The notes beneath the pieces are model-generated. The model worked only from the letters and a program-made list of their open reading frames with translations, ran no database searches and was not told the origin of the DNA. Made by a program: the position numbers and the translations under genes. A stretch of DNA of 64,000 nt from assembly GCF_002272825.1 (NCBI RefSeq), contig NZ_MLAM01000001.1, positions 62,001 to 126,000 of the forward strand, read 5' to 3'. Source of the DNA: Helicobacter sp. 11S02596-1. GTDB lineage: Bacteria; Campylobacterota; Campylobacteria; Campylobacterales; Helicobacteraceae. How positions within the stretch are numbered: position 1 is the stretch's first letter; each line of letters starts with the position of its first letter. Of the stretch, positions 47,150 to 57,342 are shown one piece after another.

Positions 47150-48415
47150 ATGAAAACCTCGATATTTTTTAAGATTACCATTTTATTTTTATTTGCCCTG
47201 TTTAGTTTCTCCGCCTTTTCATTTTATTTTATCAAAACCCAAATCGAATACGAAAACAACCAATCTGAAATCAAATACCGCCAATTCACCTCCACCATCA
47301 ACCAAATCATCGCCCATAATGGCAGTATCGAACTCATTGAAAAATACCTCAAAGATTTGGGCTTTGAGACAACTTCAGAAGCCAATATCAAGCAAGCCTT
47401 GCTTAATTACAAAAAACTCCCGCCTGGATTTAGTGGCTTACTCGCTAAAACCATCAAAAACAATAACGAAATTTTTATCCTTTTGGAGACCCAAGACAAA
47501 GCCACGCTTTATAAAGATACGTTCAAAACCTCTTATCAAAACTATTACCTCATCACATTTGCGGGCATACTTCTATTGATATTTTTATTCACACTTGTCA
47601 TCAAAAGCCTCTTGCCACTCAAAAGACTTCGCCAAGAAATCCGCTATTTTTCCAATGGCAAACTCAATATCAATTGCAAAATCAACCAACAAGATGAGAT
47701 TGGCGAGCTTGCGAATGAATTTAACAATGCCATCAAAAAAATCAGTGCCTTGAATGAATCACGAACGTTATTCCTAAGATCGGTAATGCACGAGCTCAAA
47801 ACCCCGATTACAAAAGGCAGAATCACCGCAGAAATGGTTGAAAATCCCTTGCAAAAAGAACGCTTGACCTCAGCATTTGAGCGCCTCAACACCCTTATCA
47901 ATCAATTTGCCCAAATCGAGCAACTCTCCTCGCAAACCTACAAAATCCACAAAAGAGAATTTTTAGTCGATGAACTCATCGAACACACCAAAAAAATGCT
48001 CCTGATCGACAAAATGAGTTGCGACCCTATCACGCTTTTATCGCCAAACGACCTTATCAAGGCTGATTTTGAGCTTTTTGCTATGGCGGTCAAAAACATC
48101 TTGGATAATGCCATCAAATACAGCTCCGATGGCAAAGTCCTCATCAATACCGACAAATATAGCCTCATCATCGCCAACAAAGGCAACCCCTTGAAAATGC
48201 ATTTCAAAGAATATTTCAAACCCTATTTCAAAGATTCCACAAAAGGCACTTCACAAGGCTTCGGGCTGGGAATGTATATCATCAAAAACACCCTAGATGC
48301 GCAAGGCTTTAATATCACCTATGAACACAAAGAGGGCACAAATTATTTTATCATTCACGGCTGTATTGTCGAAAATTTCTGTATCGTGCCGAAAAAATCC
48401 CGCCCACAGACATAA
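47150..48415 (+). CDS. arsS: Sensor histidine kinase, ArsS-like
   Basis: 421 aa. Membrane helix 1 (residues about 7-29), a periplasmic sensor of about 100 residues, helix 2 near 140-160, a HAMP linker, then the phospho-acceptor His214 in 'VMHELKTPITKGR', an N box ('NILDNAIKYS') and a G2-type 'GFGLGMYIIKNTL'. His214 matches the position known for H. pylori ArsS. It would sense periplasmic pH or a related cue and phosphorylate the preceding regulator. No homopolymer tract is seen near the 3' end. Confidence 0.88.
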   Translation: MKTSIFFKITILFLFALFSFSAFSFYFIKTQIEYENNQSEIKYRQFTSTINQIIAHNGSIELIEKYLKDLGFETTSEANIKQALLNYKKLPPGFSGLLAKTIKNNNEIFILLETQDKATLYKDTFKTSYQNYYLITFAGILLLIFLFTLVIKSLLPLKRLRQEIRYFSNGKLNINCKINQQDEIGELANEFNNAIKKISALNESRTLFLRSVMHELKTPITKGRITAEMVENPLQKERLTSAFERLNTLINQFAQIEQLSSQTYKIHKREFLVDELIEHTKKMLLIDKMSCDPITLLSPNDLIKADFELFAMAVKNILDNAIKYSSDGKVLINTDKYSLIIANKGNPLKMHFKEYFKPYFKDSTKGTSQGFGLGMYIIKNTLDAQGFNITYEHKEGTNYFIIHGCIVENFCIVPKKSRPQT

Positions 48416-48478
48416 AATGCCTTTATCATTTTATTGGTTACATTATGGAATAATGCTTGAGCTAAAAGGGAGACTCGC

Positions 48479-49873
48479 TTGAAAGATTGGAATGAAAAAT
48501 GCGCCGTCGTCGGCATCTACAACGCTCACAACGCTTCGATACTCAGTTATTACGCACTTTTTGCAATGCAACACAGGGGGCAAGAAGCCAGCGGTATCAG
48601 TGCTGCAAATGGAGAAAAAATCTTTACCCACAAAAATAATGGGCTTGTAACCAAAGTTTTTGATGAACCCACCCTAAAAAAACTCCAAGGAATCGCAAGT
48701 ATCGGACACAACCGCTACTCCACAGCGGGGGAAGACTCTATCGATGATTGCCAGCCGATTTTTGCAAAATACAGCCTCGGTGAGCTAGCAATTGTCCATA
48801 ATGGCAACCTCACTAACGCCAAAAAAGTCAGAAAAGGCTTGATTGATGAGGGGGCGATATTTCAAAGCCATCTTGATACCGAAAACCTCATCCACCTCAT
48901 CGCAAAAAGCCACAAATCCCAACTTGTCGATAGGATCACTGACGCCCTAGGCAAAATAGAAGGGGCGTATGCGCTGGTATTTTTGTCCCGAACCAAAATG
49001 TTTGCTGTGCGCGACCGATATGGGCTACGCCCCTTGAGCTTAGGGAAAATCACCAATCCCGATGGCAGTATCGGCTATATCGTTGCGAGCGAAACCTGTG
49101 CGTTTGATCTCATCGGGGCTGAATATATCCGTGATGTCAATCCTGGCGAAATGCTTGTTTTTGAAGGGGCGTATTCCAAGCATATCCCCATACCCAAATC
49201 CATCAAAATCTTTGAACCAAACCCCAAACCCTGTATCTTTGAATATGTTTATTTTGCCCGCCCAGACAGCAAGGTTTTTGGAAGAAATGTCTATGAAATC
49301 CGCAAACAAATGGGTATCGAGCTTGCTAAAGAACACAACATCCAAGCCGATATGGTTATCCCTGTCCCTGATAGCGGGGTAGCTGCTGCCATCGGGTTTT
49401 CAAAACAGAGTGGCGTGCCTTTTGAGCTTGGTATCATCCGCAATCACTACGTTGGCAGGACATTTATCGAACCCACCCAGACCGCCAGAGAACTAAAAGT
49501 AAAGTTAAAATTAAACCCCATCGCTGAACTCATCGCAGACAAAGAAATCATTGTTATCGATGATTCCATCGTGCGTGGGACGACTAGCAAGCAAATTATC
49601 AAGATACTCAAACAAGCCGGTGCAAAAAAAATCCATCTTTTTATCAGTTCGCCCCCAACGATTTCTCCTTGTTATTATGGCGTAGATACTCCAGAGAAAT
49701 CCCAGCTCATCTGTGCGAATCATACCCTTGAAGAAGTCAGAGAGTTTATCGGTGCGGATTCATTGGCATTTTTATCCTTAGAGGGGCTTAAAAAAAGCAT
49801 TCAAAGCAGTGATGATGAAGCATTTTGCCAAGCCTGTTTTGATGGCAACTATATCACTATACCGCAGGAATAA
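48479..49873 (+). CDS. purF: Amidophosphoribosyltransferase
   Basis: 464 aa, first committed step of purine synthesis (PRPP plus glutamine). A 7-residue propeptide precedes the catalytic Cys in 'CAVVGIYNAHNA'; 'QHRGQEASGI' and 'GHNRYSTAG' are glutaminase motifs; 'VIDDSIVRGTTSKQI' binds PRPP. Translation starts at TTG 48479, 6 bases after GGGAG. It follows arsS by 63 bp. The purine link with guaA elsewhere in the window is metabolic only. Confidence 0.97.
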   Translation: MKDWNEKCAVVGIYNAHNASILSYYALFAMQHRGQEASGISAANGEKIFTHKNNGLVTKVFDEPTLKKLQGIASIGHNRYSTAGEDSIDDCQPIFAKYSLGELAIVHNGNLTNAKKVRKGLIDEGAIFQSHLDTENLIHLIAKSHKSQLVDRITDALGKIEGAYALVFLSRTKMFAVRDRYGLRPLSLGKITNPDGSIGYIVASETCAFDLIGAEYIRDVNPGEMLVFEGAYSKHIPIPKSIKIFEPNPKPCIFEYVYFARPDSKVFGRNVYEIRKQMGIELAKEHNIQADMVIPVPDSGVAAAIGFSKQSGVPFELGIIRNHYVGRTFIEPTQTARELKVKLKLNPIAELIADKEIIVIDDSIVRGTTSKQIIKILKQAGAKKIHLFISSPPTISPCYYGVDTPEKSQLICANHTLEEVREFIGADSLAFLSLEGLKKSIQSSDDEAFCQACFDGNYITIPQE

Positions 49874-49876
49874 AAA

Positions 49877-50857
49877 GTGAAAAAAATACTCACTATTGGA
49901 AGATATTTCAAATCCAGATTTGGGCAAAGGGTCAGAAAAATCCCCATTTCACTACAAGGATTTACTTGCCCCAATATCGATGGGAGCGTCGCCAAAGGCG
50001 GGTGTATCTACTGCAGGAATGAGAGCTTCTCACCCAGTATTGTCAAGATTTCCAACCTAGACACACCAGCGAATGCACCAAAAATTGAGATGAATTTCAA
50101 AATCACACAAAACCCGCTGTTAGAAAATCAAGTCGCCCAGCTCAAAGAACAATTCAAATGGCATTCAGAATTTCACAAAAATAAATTTGAAGTCAGAAAA
50201 TATCTGGTGTATTTTCAATCCTACACCAATACCTATGCCCCATTTGACACGCTCAAACGGCTCTATCAAGAAGCCCTTGCCTTGCCAAATGTCGTGGGGA
50301 TGAGTATCGGCACACGGGTTGATTGCGTCGAAGATAGGGTATTAGATTTACTGGGTGATTATGTCAAAAAAGGCAAAGAAATCTGGCTGGAATACGGCAT
50401 ACAATCGGTTTATGATGAAACGCTAAAAGCCACCAATCGAGGGCATTCCACACAAGGGATGGCAGAACTTTTCAAAAAAACGAGACAACGAGGGATCAAA
50501 GTCTGTGCGCACCTTATTTATGGGCTACCCAAAGAGACGCCTGAAATGATGTTGCATTCGTTAAAAACGATTTTGCAATGGGGCGTTGATGGGCTAAAAA
50601 TCCACCCCCTTTATGTTGTCTCTGGCACGTATTTAGAAAAACTCTATCTTTCCAAAAACTACACACCCATTGCGCTTGCTGACTACGCTGATTTGATCGT
50701 TGCATCACTCAAGATTATCCCCACAGATGTTGTTGTCCAGCGCGTGAGTGCAGGCGCACACGATGAGACATTGCTCGCCCCAAAATGGTGCTTTGACAAA
50801 AATATCCAGATGCGCTATCTGCGTGAAAAACTCAAAAGTGCGGGGATTGAATACTAA
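49877..50857 (+). CDS. Radical SAM protein of the YhcC (TIGR01212) family
   Basis: 326 aa. The iron-sulfur cysteines are in 'FTCPNIDGSVAKGGCIYC', with the long first gap typical of the YhcC group. 'GMSIGTRVDCVEDRVLDLL' and 'KVCAHLIYGLPKETPEMM' are further family motifs. The function of the family is not established (a tRNA or ribosome-related role has been suggested). Start GTG 49877. Only 3 bp after purF and 15 bp before hemB, so co-transcribed. Confidence 0.88.
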   Translation: MKKILTIGRYFKSRFGQRVRKIPISLQGFTCPNIDGSVAKGGCIYCRNESFSPSIVKISNLDTPANAPKIEMNFKITQNPLLENQVAQLKEQFKWHSEFHKNKFEVRKYLVYFQSYTNTYAPFDTLKRLYQEALALPNVVGMSIGTRVDCVEDRVLDLLGDYVKKGKEIWLEYGIQSVYDETLKATNRGHSTQGMAELFKKTRQRGIKVCAHLIYGLPKETPEMMLHSLKTILQWGVDGLKIHPLYVVSGTYLEKLYLSKNYTPIALADYADLIVASLKIIPTDVVVQRVSAGAHDETLLAPKWCFDKNIQMRYLREKLKSAGIEY

Positions 50858-50872
50858 GACAAGGAGAAAAAG

Positions 50873-51850
50873 ATGTTCAAAAGATTGCGCCGTTTGCGCC
50901 TAAGCTCAAATATTAGGGAACTAATCAAAGAAACAAGGCTTGATATTAGGGATTTTATTTACCCGCTTTTTGCAATTAGTGGCAATGGCATAAAAAATGA
51001 AATCCCCTCAATGCCAGGCGTTTATCAAATGAGTCCAGATGTTATCGTAGAAGAATGCGAGCAACTCAAAACGCTTGGGATTTATCATATTTTGTTATTT
51101 GGAATCCCCTCACACAAGGATTCTTGCGGGAGTGAAGCCTTGAGTGATACGGGCATTGTGCCTAAAACCATCCGTGCTATCAAAGCAAAACACCCTGATA
51201 TTACCATCACCGCTGATCTTTGCTTTTGCGAATACACTGATCACGGGCATTGCGGTATTATTGATACCAAACTCAAAACCGTCGATAATGATGCCACGCT
51301 TGAAATCTTAGCCCAGCAAGCTGTGGTGCTTTGTAGCTCGGGAGCGAATATCATCGCACCCAGCACGATGATGGATGGTATGGTATGGATGATTAGAAAC
51401 CAACTTGATAAGGCAGGTTTTAGCCATATCCCAATAATGAGCTATTCGACAAAGTTTTCGAGTGCGTATTATGGACCATTTCGAGAAGTCGCCCAATCAA
51501 GCCCAAGCTTTGGGGATAGAAAAAGCTACCAAGAAGACCCCGCTAACCGCAAAGAAGCCATCCTTGAGAGCCTCAATGATGAAGCCGAAGGTGCTGATAT
51601 ATTGATGGTCAAACCCGCCCTAGCCTATCTTGACATCGTTCGAGACATCAGGGAGAGGACACTGCTCCCTTTGGCAGTCTATAATGTCAGTGGCGAATAC
51701 GCAATGCTCAAAGCCGCCCAAACGGCTGGGATTATTGATTATGAAAGCGTGATGATAGAAACGATGCTTAGCTTCAAGCGAGCAGGTGCAGATATCATCA
51801 TCAGCTACCACGCCAAAGAAGTCGCTAAATATCTTTTAGATAGAAAATAA
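50873..51850 (+). CDS. hemB: Delta-aminolevulinic acid dehydratase (porphobilinogen synthase)
   Basis: 325 aa, condenses two 5-aminolevulinate molecules in heme synthesis. The zinc-site cysteines are in '[15 protein letters not shown]', and the two active-site lysines in '[15 protein letters not shown]' and '[12 protein letters not shown]'. AAGGAG precedes the ATG. Its 3' end overlaps the convergent barrel-protein gene by 15 bp. Confidence 0.97.
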   Translation: MFKRLRRLRLSSNIRELIKETRLDIRDFIYPLFAISGNGIKNEIPSMPGVYQMSPDVIVEECEQLKTLGIYHILLFGIPSHKDSCGSEALSDTGIVPKTIRAIKAKHPDITITADLCFCEYTDHGHCGIIDTKLKTVDNDATLEILAQQAVVLCSSGANIIAPSTMMDGMVWMIRNQLDKAGFSHIPIMSYSTKFSSAYYGPFREVAQSSPSFGDRKSYQEDPANRKEAILESLNDEAEGADILMVKPALAYLDIVRDIRERTLLPLAVYNVSGEYAMLKAAQTAGIIDYESVMIETMLSFKRAGADIIISYHAKEVAKYLLDRK

Positions 51851-52456
51851 AAACTGGTAAGAAATCCCGTAATAAAGGTTATTGAATTGCCTCGTTATCG
51901 GGATATTTTTGTATTGGTCTGAATCGTATTTGCCTTTTGAAAAAAATGGTATCCCCAAGCCAGTTTCGAGGCGATGTCTCCCATTGATAGTTATATTCAA
52001 CCCGAGATTAAATAACAGCTGATTGGAGATAATGTTTTCATTTTTTCGCCGATGATAGGAATTGAAATAAGCCAAACCACTAAAAAATCCAAAATCAAAT
52101 TTGCCATCGCTGTAGTAATTAAACAAATAATCCACCCCAATCCTGCTCGCCACTCCAGAAAATAAATCAAATTTATTTAAACTATTGAGCAATTTGATAT
52201 TAGAATACCCCAATCCCAACGACGCGCGAATCGCATTTTTTTGACTAAAAAAATACTCCACCCCAATATCGCCTCCAAGATAGCCCGCATAACCATAGCG
52301 CTTTTCATCTACATACCCCACACCTGCTTCATAAAGCTTGGAGCTATAAATACTATCTGTGCCCCGCGTATCCACACCGACAAACAGCCTCAAATCGCTC
52401 GCAAACCCCAGGGTGGCAAACGATAAAGTAATTATCAAAAATTTAATCTTATCCAT
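51836..52456 (-). CDS. Small outer-membrane beta-barrel protein
   Basis: 206 aa. Signal peptide [19 protein letters not shown], then alternating strands with many Gly and aromatic residues ('[16 protein letters not shown]', '[11 protein letters not shown]') and a terminal '...[11 protein letters not shown]'. The size suits an 8- to 10-strand barrel. I start at 52456 where AAGGA lies 5 bases upstream; a frame from 52489 adds 11 residues without a signal pattern. Its stop overlaps the end of hemB on the other strand. It resembles the generic small Helicobacter outer-membrane proteins; no ligand is suggested. Confidence 0.75.
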   Translation of the reverse strand: MDKIKFLIITLSFATLGFASDLRLFVGVDTRGTDSIYSSKLYEAGVGYVDEKRYGYAGYLGGDIGVEYFFSQKNAIRASLGLGYSNIKLLNSLNKFDLFSGVASRIGVDYLFNYYSDGKFDFGFFSGLAYFNSYHRRKNENIISNQLLFNLGLNITINGRHRLETGLGIPFFSKGKYDSDQYKNIPITRQFNNLYYGISYQFLFSI

Positions 52457-52667
52457 CCCTATCCTTAAAATCACAACCTTATTTATCAAATATTATAACA
52501 AAAACCGCTAAAACTCGTTGATATTTCTATATCACACCGAACAAACTCGCGTACGCAGGTCAAAATGCTTTATGGGAATAAATAAATATTTATCCTTTCA
52601 AGGTGGCATTAGGATTTTAATCCCAAGCAATCACGGGTATTCATTGAAACTTTTATAGCGCTTTTGA

Positions 52668-52673
52668 TATAAT
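52668..52673 (+). promoter_or_regulatory. TATAAT -10 element of the YebC-family gene
   Basis: A perfect TATAAT, preceded by TTTTGA, 26 bases before the start codon. No matching -35 is seen, the usual Helicobacter arrangement. Confidence 0.65.
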
Positions 52674-52698
52674 CTAGCCTAAAAACTAGGAGGATAGA

Positions 52699-53433
52699 TT
52701 GGGAAGAGCATTTGAATATCGCCGAGCTGCCAAAGAAAAACGATGGGACAAGATGAGTAAGGTTTTCCCCAAACTTGCCAAAACCATCACCGTAGCTGCC
52801 AAGGAGGGTGGTATCGACCCTGAAATGAATGCCAAACTCCGCACCGCCATCGCTAATGCAAAAGCCCAAAATATGCCAAAAGATAATATCGATGCCGCTA
52901 TCAAGCGGGCTTTGGGCAAAGATGGCATATTCTCAGAAGTTACTTATGAGGGCAAGGCAAGCAATGGGGTGCTGATTTTCATCGAATGCACCACAGACAA
53001 CCCCACACGAACCATCGCTAACATCAAAAGCTATTTTAACAAAACGCCCGGAGCAAGTATCGTGCCGAATGGCTCGCTAGAATTTATGTTTTCACGAAAA
53101 GGTGTGTTTGAGTTTGAAAGACAAAACATCGAAGCTATTGGGCTTTCGCTTGATGAACTTGAACTTGAGCTTATTGATTATGGATTAGAGGAGCTTGAAA
53201 GTCTCCAGACTCAAGAGGGAGAAATCCTCTTAGCCTACGGGGATTACACCGATTTTGGCAAGCTCACAGAGGGTTTTGAAAAGCTAGGGATTCCTATCAA
53301 AAATGCCCTACTAAAAAGAATCCCCAACAGCCCTATTTCGCTAGATGACACCCAGCTGGGCGAGGTCGAAAAATTGCTCGATAAAATCGAAGATGATGAT
53401 GATGTCCAAGCTGTTTATACCAATATCAACTAA
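52699..53433 (+). CDS. YebC/PmpR-family translation or transcription factor
   Basis: 244 aa. Begins '[20 protein letters not shown]' and contains '[20 protein letters not shown]', hallmark YebC sequences. Members act as transcription regulators or, from more recent work, help ribosomes on proline stretches. The start is TTG 52699 with AGGAGG 5 bases upstream, one of the best ribosome sites in the window, making up for the weak codon. Convergent with the cytochrome gene, 3 bp apart. Confidence 0.93.
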   Translation: MGRAFEYRRAAKEKRWDKMSKVFPKLAKTITVAAKEGGIDPEMNAKLRTAIANAKAQNMPKDNIDAAIKRALGKDGIFSEVTYEGKASNGVLIFIECTTDNPTRTIANIKSYFNKTPGASIVPNGSLEFMFSRKGVFEFERQNIEAIGLSLDELELELIDYGLEELESLQTQEGEILLAYGDYTDFGKLTEGFEKLGIPIKNALLKRIPNSPISLDDTQLGEVEKLLDKIEDDDDVQAVYTNIN

Positions 53434-53436
53434 AGC

Positions 53437-53826
53437 CTACCATCCCCGCACAATGATATGGCAACGCAAGCAACCGGTAAGTATCCCATCAAAAGCCTTG
53501 TAAGCACCCGCCATATTTTTTTGATTGAGATATTTCCCCATCAGTGCCATTTCCTCATCCATTCGGGAAAAATTATTAAAAATTATCTCATCAAATTGCC
53601 TTTTTTCCAAAGGAAGATAAACCTTAGGATTGATGCCTTGAAGCTCGATAAAAGATTGTTTTATTTTCTCTCTTCCCTCATCAATCAAAGGGCGTTGGTT
53701 GTGTAAAAATCCTTTTAATATCAAACGAACCGAATACTCCAAACGTTGCATTATCTCAATCATATTCATCGTATTATCAGCATAAAGATTTGAAGCCAAT
53801 ACCCAGCAAAATAAAAACTTTTTCAT
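53437..53826 (-). CDS. Small periplasmic cytochrome c'-like protein
   Basis: 129 aa. Signal peptide MKKFLFCWVLASNLYA, an all-helical body, and a single heme motif CLRCH at residues 119-123, close to the C-terminus. A C-terminal CxxCH on a helical bundle is the layout of class II cytochromes (cytochrome c' / c556). These bind NO or carry electrons. Ribosome site GGGGGA. No partner enzyme is adjacent: YebC lies on one side and lepA on the other. The heme attachment is firm; the subclass is inferred. Confidence 0.75.
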   Translation of the reverse strand: MKKFLFCWVLASNLYADNTMNMIEIMQRLEYSVRLILKGFLHNQRPLIDEGREKIKQSFIELQGINPKVYLPLEKRQFDEIIFNNFSRMDEEMALMGKYLNQKNMAGAYKAFDGILTGCLRCHIIVRGW

Positions 53827-53874
53827 CTTTTATTCCCCCTTTGCTAACAATTTACAAACGCCACCTTTTTATAA

Positions 53875-55674
53875 TCAATCGATTTTCAGCACCGCCAAAA
53901 ATGCCTCTTGAGGGAGTTCGACCTTGCCGATGGCTTTCATTCGTTTTTTGCCCTCTTTTTGTTTTTCCAAAAGTTTTCTTTTTCGGGTAATATCACCCCC
54001 ATAGCATTTTGCCGTTACATTTTTGCCCATCGATTTAACGGTCTCGCGTGCGATGATTTTATTCCCCACGCTTGCCTGAATAGCGACTTCAAATAGCTGT
54101 CTGGGGATGATTTCTTTCATCGATTCTACCAACGCCTTGCCTTTCTCATAAGCCTTGTCCTTATCGACAATCACAGAAAGCGCATCCACAACCTCCCCAG
54201 CAACCCGCACATCAAGCTTCACCAGATTGCCCTCTTGATAAGCAATGGGTTCATAATCAAAGCTCGCATAACCCTTGGTGCAAGATTTTAATTTATCATA
54301 GAAATCCATCACGATTTCATTGCTTGGGAGGGCATAAACAAGCATAACACGGGATTCATTGAGATATTCCATTTTTTCTTGGATCCCCCGACGCTTTGAT
54401 AGCAATGTGATGATATTACCCAAGTATTCGCTAGGTGTGATGATAGAAGCCCGCACATAAGGCTCTTTGATACAGGCGATCTTTTGCTCAGGCGGGAGTT
54501 CGCTGGGGTTTTGCACCCACGCTGTTGTCCCATCTGTGAGTATCACCTCATACACAACGGTCGGGGCTGTGGCGATCAAATCAAGTCCAAATTCCCTCTC
54601 CAAGCGTTCTTTGACAACTTCCATATGCAACAAGCCCAAAAACCCCACCCGAAACCCAAAGCCCAAAGCCACGCTAGTTTCAGGCTCAAAACTCAATGCT
54701 GAGTCATTCAAACGCAGTTTGTTGAGGGCTTCACGGAGTTCTTCAAACCTATCCGTATCGATAGGATAAAGCCCAGCAAAAACAAATGGCTTTGCAGGCA
54801 TAAAGCCATCTATAGGGCTACTCACGGGATTTTTGGCATCAGTTATCGTATCGCCTACTGCCATATCTGTAAGGCTTTTTAGACCCAATGAAATGATACC
54901 AATTTCACCGCATTGGATTTCTTTGGCAGCAATCTTATGCACCGGATGGGGATAATACAGCCCCAAAACCTCGTGTTTCTTGCCTGTGCTCATCACCAAG
55001 ACTTCCTGACCTAGCGTGATTTTGCCATCTTTGAGACGCACAAGGGCGAGCGCTCCAAGATAATTATCAAACCAAGAATCATAAATCAATGCCTTCGTCG
55101 GGGCATTTTCATCACCATTTGGCGGGGGAATCTGGCGGGCAATCCTCTCTAACAAAGTAGCGATACCCACGCCACTTTTGGCACTCACGCAAACCACATC
55201 CGTGCAATCAATTCCAATCGTAGCCTCGATATCTTCGGCGACACGGGCGGGATCTGCAGCGGGCAAATCGATTTTGTTGATAACAGGAATGATCTCAAGG
55301 TTGTTCTCAAGGGCGATATAGACATTTGCAATCGTCTGGGCTTCCACACCTTGCGTCGCATCGACAACGAGCAACACCCCCTCACACGAACTTAGCGACC
55401 TAGAAACCTCATAGCTAAAATCCACGTGTCCAGGCGTATCGATGAGATTAAGCACGTAGTCTTCCCCATCAAGATGATAATTCAATCGCACCGACTGGGC
55501 TTTGATAGTTATCCCACGCTCTTTTTCGATATCCATCGTATCCATAATCTGCGCACTCATCTCGCGCTCGCTAATCCCGCCACATTCTTGAATCAAGCGA
55601 TCAGCAAGCGTGCTTTTGCCGTGATCAATATGGGCAATGATAGAAAAATTCCGTATATGTTGCATTCCAGCCAT
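53875..55674 (-). CDS. lepA: Elongation factor 4 (LepA)
   Basis: 599 aa ribosomal GTPase. GTP motifs [17 protein letters not shown] and NKID; the C-terminal LepA-specific tail '[25 protein letters not shown]' region is present (abridged). It back-translocates or helps initiate and biogenesis under stress. I use ATG 55674 (AAGG 9 bases upstream); an ATG at 55665 is possible. Single gene, divergent from the receiver-like gene. Confidence 0.97.
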   Translation of the reverse strand: MAGMQHIRNFSIIAHIDHGKSTLADRLIQECGGISEREMSAQIMDTMDIEKERGITIKAQSVRLNYHLDGEDYVLNLIDTPGHVDFSYEVSRSLSSCEGVLLVVDATQGVEAQTIANVYIALENNLEIIPVINKIDLPAADPARVAEDIEATIGIDCTDVVCVSAKSGVGIATLLERIARQIPPPNGDENAPTKALIYDSWFDNYLGALALVRLKDGKITLGQEVLVMSTGKKHEVLGLYYPHPVHKIAAKEIQCGEIGIISLGLKSLTDMAVGDTITDAKNPVSSPIDGFMPAKPFVFAGLYPIDTDRFEELREALNKLRLNDSALSFEPETSVALGFGFRVGFLGLLHMEVVKERLEREFGLDLIATAPTVVYEVILTDGTTAWVQNPSELPPEQKIACIKEPYVRASIITPSEYLGNIITLLSKRRGIQEKMEYLNESRVMLVYALPSNEIVMDFYDKLKSCTKGYASFDYEPIAYQEGNLVKLDVRVAGEVVDALSVIVDKDKAYEKGKALVESMKEIIPRQLFEVAIQASVGNKIIARETVKSMGKNVTAKCYGGDITRKRKLLEKQKEGKKRMKAIGKVELPQEAFLAVLKID

Positions 55675-55815
55675 CAACTAAAACCTTGATTTTTTGGGTA
55701 TTGTATCAAATTATTGATTCAAAATCTGCCTGCAAGCAAGATGGTAATTGTTTGGCTTGTATGGAATTTAAAGGTTAAATCTGTATGATTAGCCAAAATA
55801 TTTTCGGAGTTATGC

Positions 55816-56181
55816 GTGAAAATTTCTATTATGTGCCAATCAACCCTCCTCCAAGAGGCGCTAAGCTACTATCTCAAAGACAGCTTGAGTGATTTTGAGG
55901 GATGTGATTTTGTCATCTCCGATATGCCGATGAATGCCCACAAGCCCGTTTGTCTCATCACCGCCGATCAAAATACCAACATCTGCAAGCCATTCACGCA
56001 GGCAAGCCTTTTGAGAGATATTCAAACGTTTTATCATTCCAAAATAAAACCTACCAAAATCACAAATAACGCCATCACAACCAAACTGCTTGAAAACCCC
56101 GAGCTCAAAACCCAAATCGATTTGATTCTGGAAGAATTTTCAAAAAAAATCTACCAAACCCTAAAAAATCAAACCCCTTAA
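55816..56181 (+). CDS. Receiver-fold-like small protein upstream of rsmD
   Basis: 121 aa, probable GTG start (CGGAG upstream). The order of elements imitates a response-regulator receiver: strand 1 'KISIMCQS' then a helix, 'DFVISDMP' at strand 3, 'VCLIT' at strand 4 and 'KPFTQASLLRDIQTFY' at strand 5/helix 5. The acidic pair after strand 1 is absent, so phosphorylation is doubtful. A C-terminal helix follows. It lies 8 bp before rsmD and at the place of H. pylori HP0811, by memory of gene order. Function unknown; with fliL nearby a flagellar link is possible. Confidence 0.65.
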   Translation: MKISIMCQSTLLQEALSYYLKDSLSDFEGCDFVISDMPMNAHKPVCLITADQNTNICKPFTQASLLRDIQTFYHSKIKPTKITNNAITTKLLENPELKTQIDLILEEFSKKIYQTLKNQTP

Positions 56182-56189
56182 TCAACGGA

Positions 56190-56813
56190 ATGAAAATAGC
56201 AAAAAATAAATCCACCATCAAGATCATTGCGGGTAAATTTAAAGGTATCCATCTGGAAATGCCCCCCTCATCGCAGACACGATCAAGCAAATCTATCCTC
56301 AAAGAATCGCTATTCAACACGCTTGGGGCAGAAGTCATTGGCACGTGCTTTATCGAAGCGTTTGCAGGGATTGGTTCTATCGGATTAGAAGCCCTCAGCA
56401 GAGGCGCTAAAGAAGCGTTGTTTTTTGAACAAAACCCAGCAGCATTCCAAACCCTCGCTAAAAATATCGCTTTTTTGCACGCAAAAGATCCCGCCATCTC
56501 CACGAATTGCTTCTTGGGAGACACCTTTGCACTGCTCCCTGAAGCCATCAGAAAAATCCAAACCCCAAAAATCATCTACCTCGACCCGCCTTTTAGTTTT
56601 AGACAAGATTGTGCGGGCATTTATGAAAAATGTATTTTATTATTGCAAGAAATTTTAGATTTGAATTTATTTTTGATTATTTTTGAACATCTAAGCGATG
56701 AAAAGTTACCCAAAAATATCGGACATTTCAGTATAATAAGGCAAAAAAAATTTGGCAAAAGCTCATTGAGCTATTACGCCCCATCCCAATACGCAAAGGA
56801 ATCCAATGGCTGA
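56190..56813 (+). CDS. rsmD: 16S rRNA (guanine-966 N2)-methyltransferase RsmD
   Basis: 207 aa. 'IAGKFKGIHLEMP', 'TRSSKSILKESLFNTLG' and the SAM loop 'IEAFAGIGSIGLEALSRGA' are RsmD signatures; the catalytic motif is DPPF in 'IIYLDPPFSF'. It modifies the 30S head. The start at 56190 has only CGGA close by. Its stop overlaps the fliL start by 8 bp. Confidence 0.93.
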   Translation: MKIAKNKSTIKIIAGKFKGIHLEMPPSSQTRSSKSILKESLFNTLGAEVIGTCFIEAFAGIGSIGLEALSRGAKEALFFEQNPAAFQTLAKNIAFLHAKDPAISTNCFLGDTFALLPEAIRKIQTPKIIYLDPPFSFRQDCAGIYEKCILLLQEILDLNLFLIIFEHLSDEKLPKNIGHFSIIRQKKFGKSSLSYYAPSQYAKESNG

Positions 56814-57342
56814 AGAAAAAGAAAACACCGAGCAACAAACGCAAAATAAAAGCAAAGCCCTGCTTTTTATTATCATCGGGGCGGTTATTTTTATGCTTAT
56901 TTTAGGGGGCATTGTCGCAATGCTCCTTTTGAGCGGGGGTTCAGAGGAAAGCATAGAATCCCAACCGACGCCAGTAACTCAAAATGTCCAAAAAAAACCG
57001 CAGGCTTCAGCTTCTAGACATTCCGATTATATGAATGTCGGACCGCTTTATCCCATCGCCCAGCCATTTATTGTCAATCTCGTAACCCAAAGCGGGAGGC
57101 GCTACCTCAAAACCTCTATCACGCTCGAGCTTAGCAATCAAAAGCTCCAAAACGAAATCGAAGCGAAATCCACCATCATTCAAGATACGATTATTGAGAT
57201 CCTATCATCGAAATCCATCGAAGAAATCGCCACCACAAAGGGCAAAGATAGGCTCAAAGATGAAATCGTCAATCGTATCAATAATTTTCTCATTGATGGC
57301 TATGTCAAAAACGTCTTTTTCACCGATTTTGTTATCCAATGA
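56806..57342 (+). CDS. fliL: Flagellar basal-body-associated protein FliL
   Basis: 178 aa. A short cytoplasmic tail, one membrane helix (about residues 22-46), a linker, and a periplasmic FliL domain ('YPIAQPFIVNLVTQSGRRYLKTSITLEL', abridged, and 'LIDGYVKNVFFTDFVIQ'). FliL rings the stator units and supports torque. AAAGGA precedes the ATG. It overlaps rsmD and acpS at either end, so the three are translationally coupled. Confidence 0.94.
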   Translation: MAEEKENTEQQTQNKSKALLFIIIGAVIFMLILGGIVAMLLLSGGSEESIESQPTPVTQNVQKKPQASASRHSDYMNVGPLYPIAQPFIVNLVTQSGRRYLKTSITLELSNQKLQNEIEAKSTIIQDTIIEILSSKSIEEIATTKGKDRLKDEIVNRINNFLIDGYVKNVFFTDFVIQ

